A stretch of 46,901 nucleotides of DNA from Punctularia strigosozonata HHB-11173 SS5. Its lineage: Eukaryota > Basidiomycota > Agaricomycetes > Corticiales > Punctulariaceae. Where the stretch lies: NCBI RefSeq assembly GCF_000264995.1, contig NW_006767439.1:1719311-1766211 (forward strand), in the 5' to 3' direction. A program made the translations under genes and the position numbers. Shown here piece after piece: positions 46,676 through 46,901 of this stretch. A model generated the notes under the pieces. That model worked only from the letters and a program-made list of their open reading frames with translations. It did not search any database and was not told the DNA's origin. Numbering within the stretch: the first letter of the stretch is position 1; every line of letters starts with the position of its first letter.

Positions 46676-46901
46676 ATTAGCAAGATATCAGTGGTCAGGA
46701 ACCATCCCCACAGATTTTGAATCACAGCGCAGCCGCCAATAAAATGTTTATGATAGACACCGTGCAAGGCAGTTTGTGAGCCCAATACAATATCTCTGGG
46801 GTCAGTAACTATCTCCAAAAATCGCCCCAGGTTACCTCCATACGGCACGCATTTTGCCCGATTTATGAACCGCTTTACCGTGGGAAATGCGAATGCGCCG
46901 A

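Overview
The window looks like chromosomal DNA of a filamentous basidiomycete, most likely an Agaricomycete. Nearly every gene is split by short GT-AG introns of about 50-65 bases, and codon use is GC-rich. There is a White Collar-1 photoreceptor without a GATA zinc finger, plus BTB-only and CHAT/TPR proteins of the kind that are abundant in mushrooms. I saw no tRNA, rRNA, CRISPR or telomere repeat. Exon models were built by hand from splice sites, frame and family resemblance; the complete models close in frame, but none has been tested against transcripts.

Bases 1-17,400 are accessory and repeat-rich. A two-exon orphan gene (643-2650) faces a very large nine-exon minus-strand gene (3036-10064). 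The latter encodes about 2,186 residues joining Cys/His zinc-finger segments (OrsD/DUF3505-like), what reads as a tyrosine-recombinase catalytic domain, a RecQ-type DEAH helicase and a C-terminal Cys cluster. A second copy lies in tandem upstream (11662-14335). It has an in-frame stop, a lost zinc ligand and a sharp truncation before the recombinase. Both copies carry related 5' leaders with tandem repeats. A 77-base repeat block (hairpin, 12-base spacer, then GGATAG or GGCTAG) occurs at 11585, 16182 and, reversed, at 46599, with a diverged relative at 407. The stem covaries, and two or three copies abut truncated coding sequence, so it resembles the 3' end of a Helitron-like element.

Bases 17,450-44,258 are mostly housekeeping: a pyruvate dehydrogenase kinase family gene, wc-1, a BTB gene, ribosomal protein uL16 (RPL10), a mitochondrial ABC1/ADCK kinase, a BTB-CAP-Gly protein, mitochondrial ribosomal protein mL41, and a Drs2-type P4-ATPase transcribed divergently from mL41. 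The P4-ATPase carries the clearest anomaly: about 611 bases inside the gene (40368-40978, four exons) are inverted, while every other exon is intact. A decayed CHAT fragment lies at about 28.6-29.3 kb.

Bases 44,409-46,901 hold a CHAT-domain gene whose usual N-terminal TPR region is missing. Upstream of it lies the reversed copy of the hairpin repeat, which is a candidate cause of the truncation.
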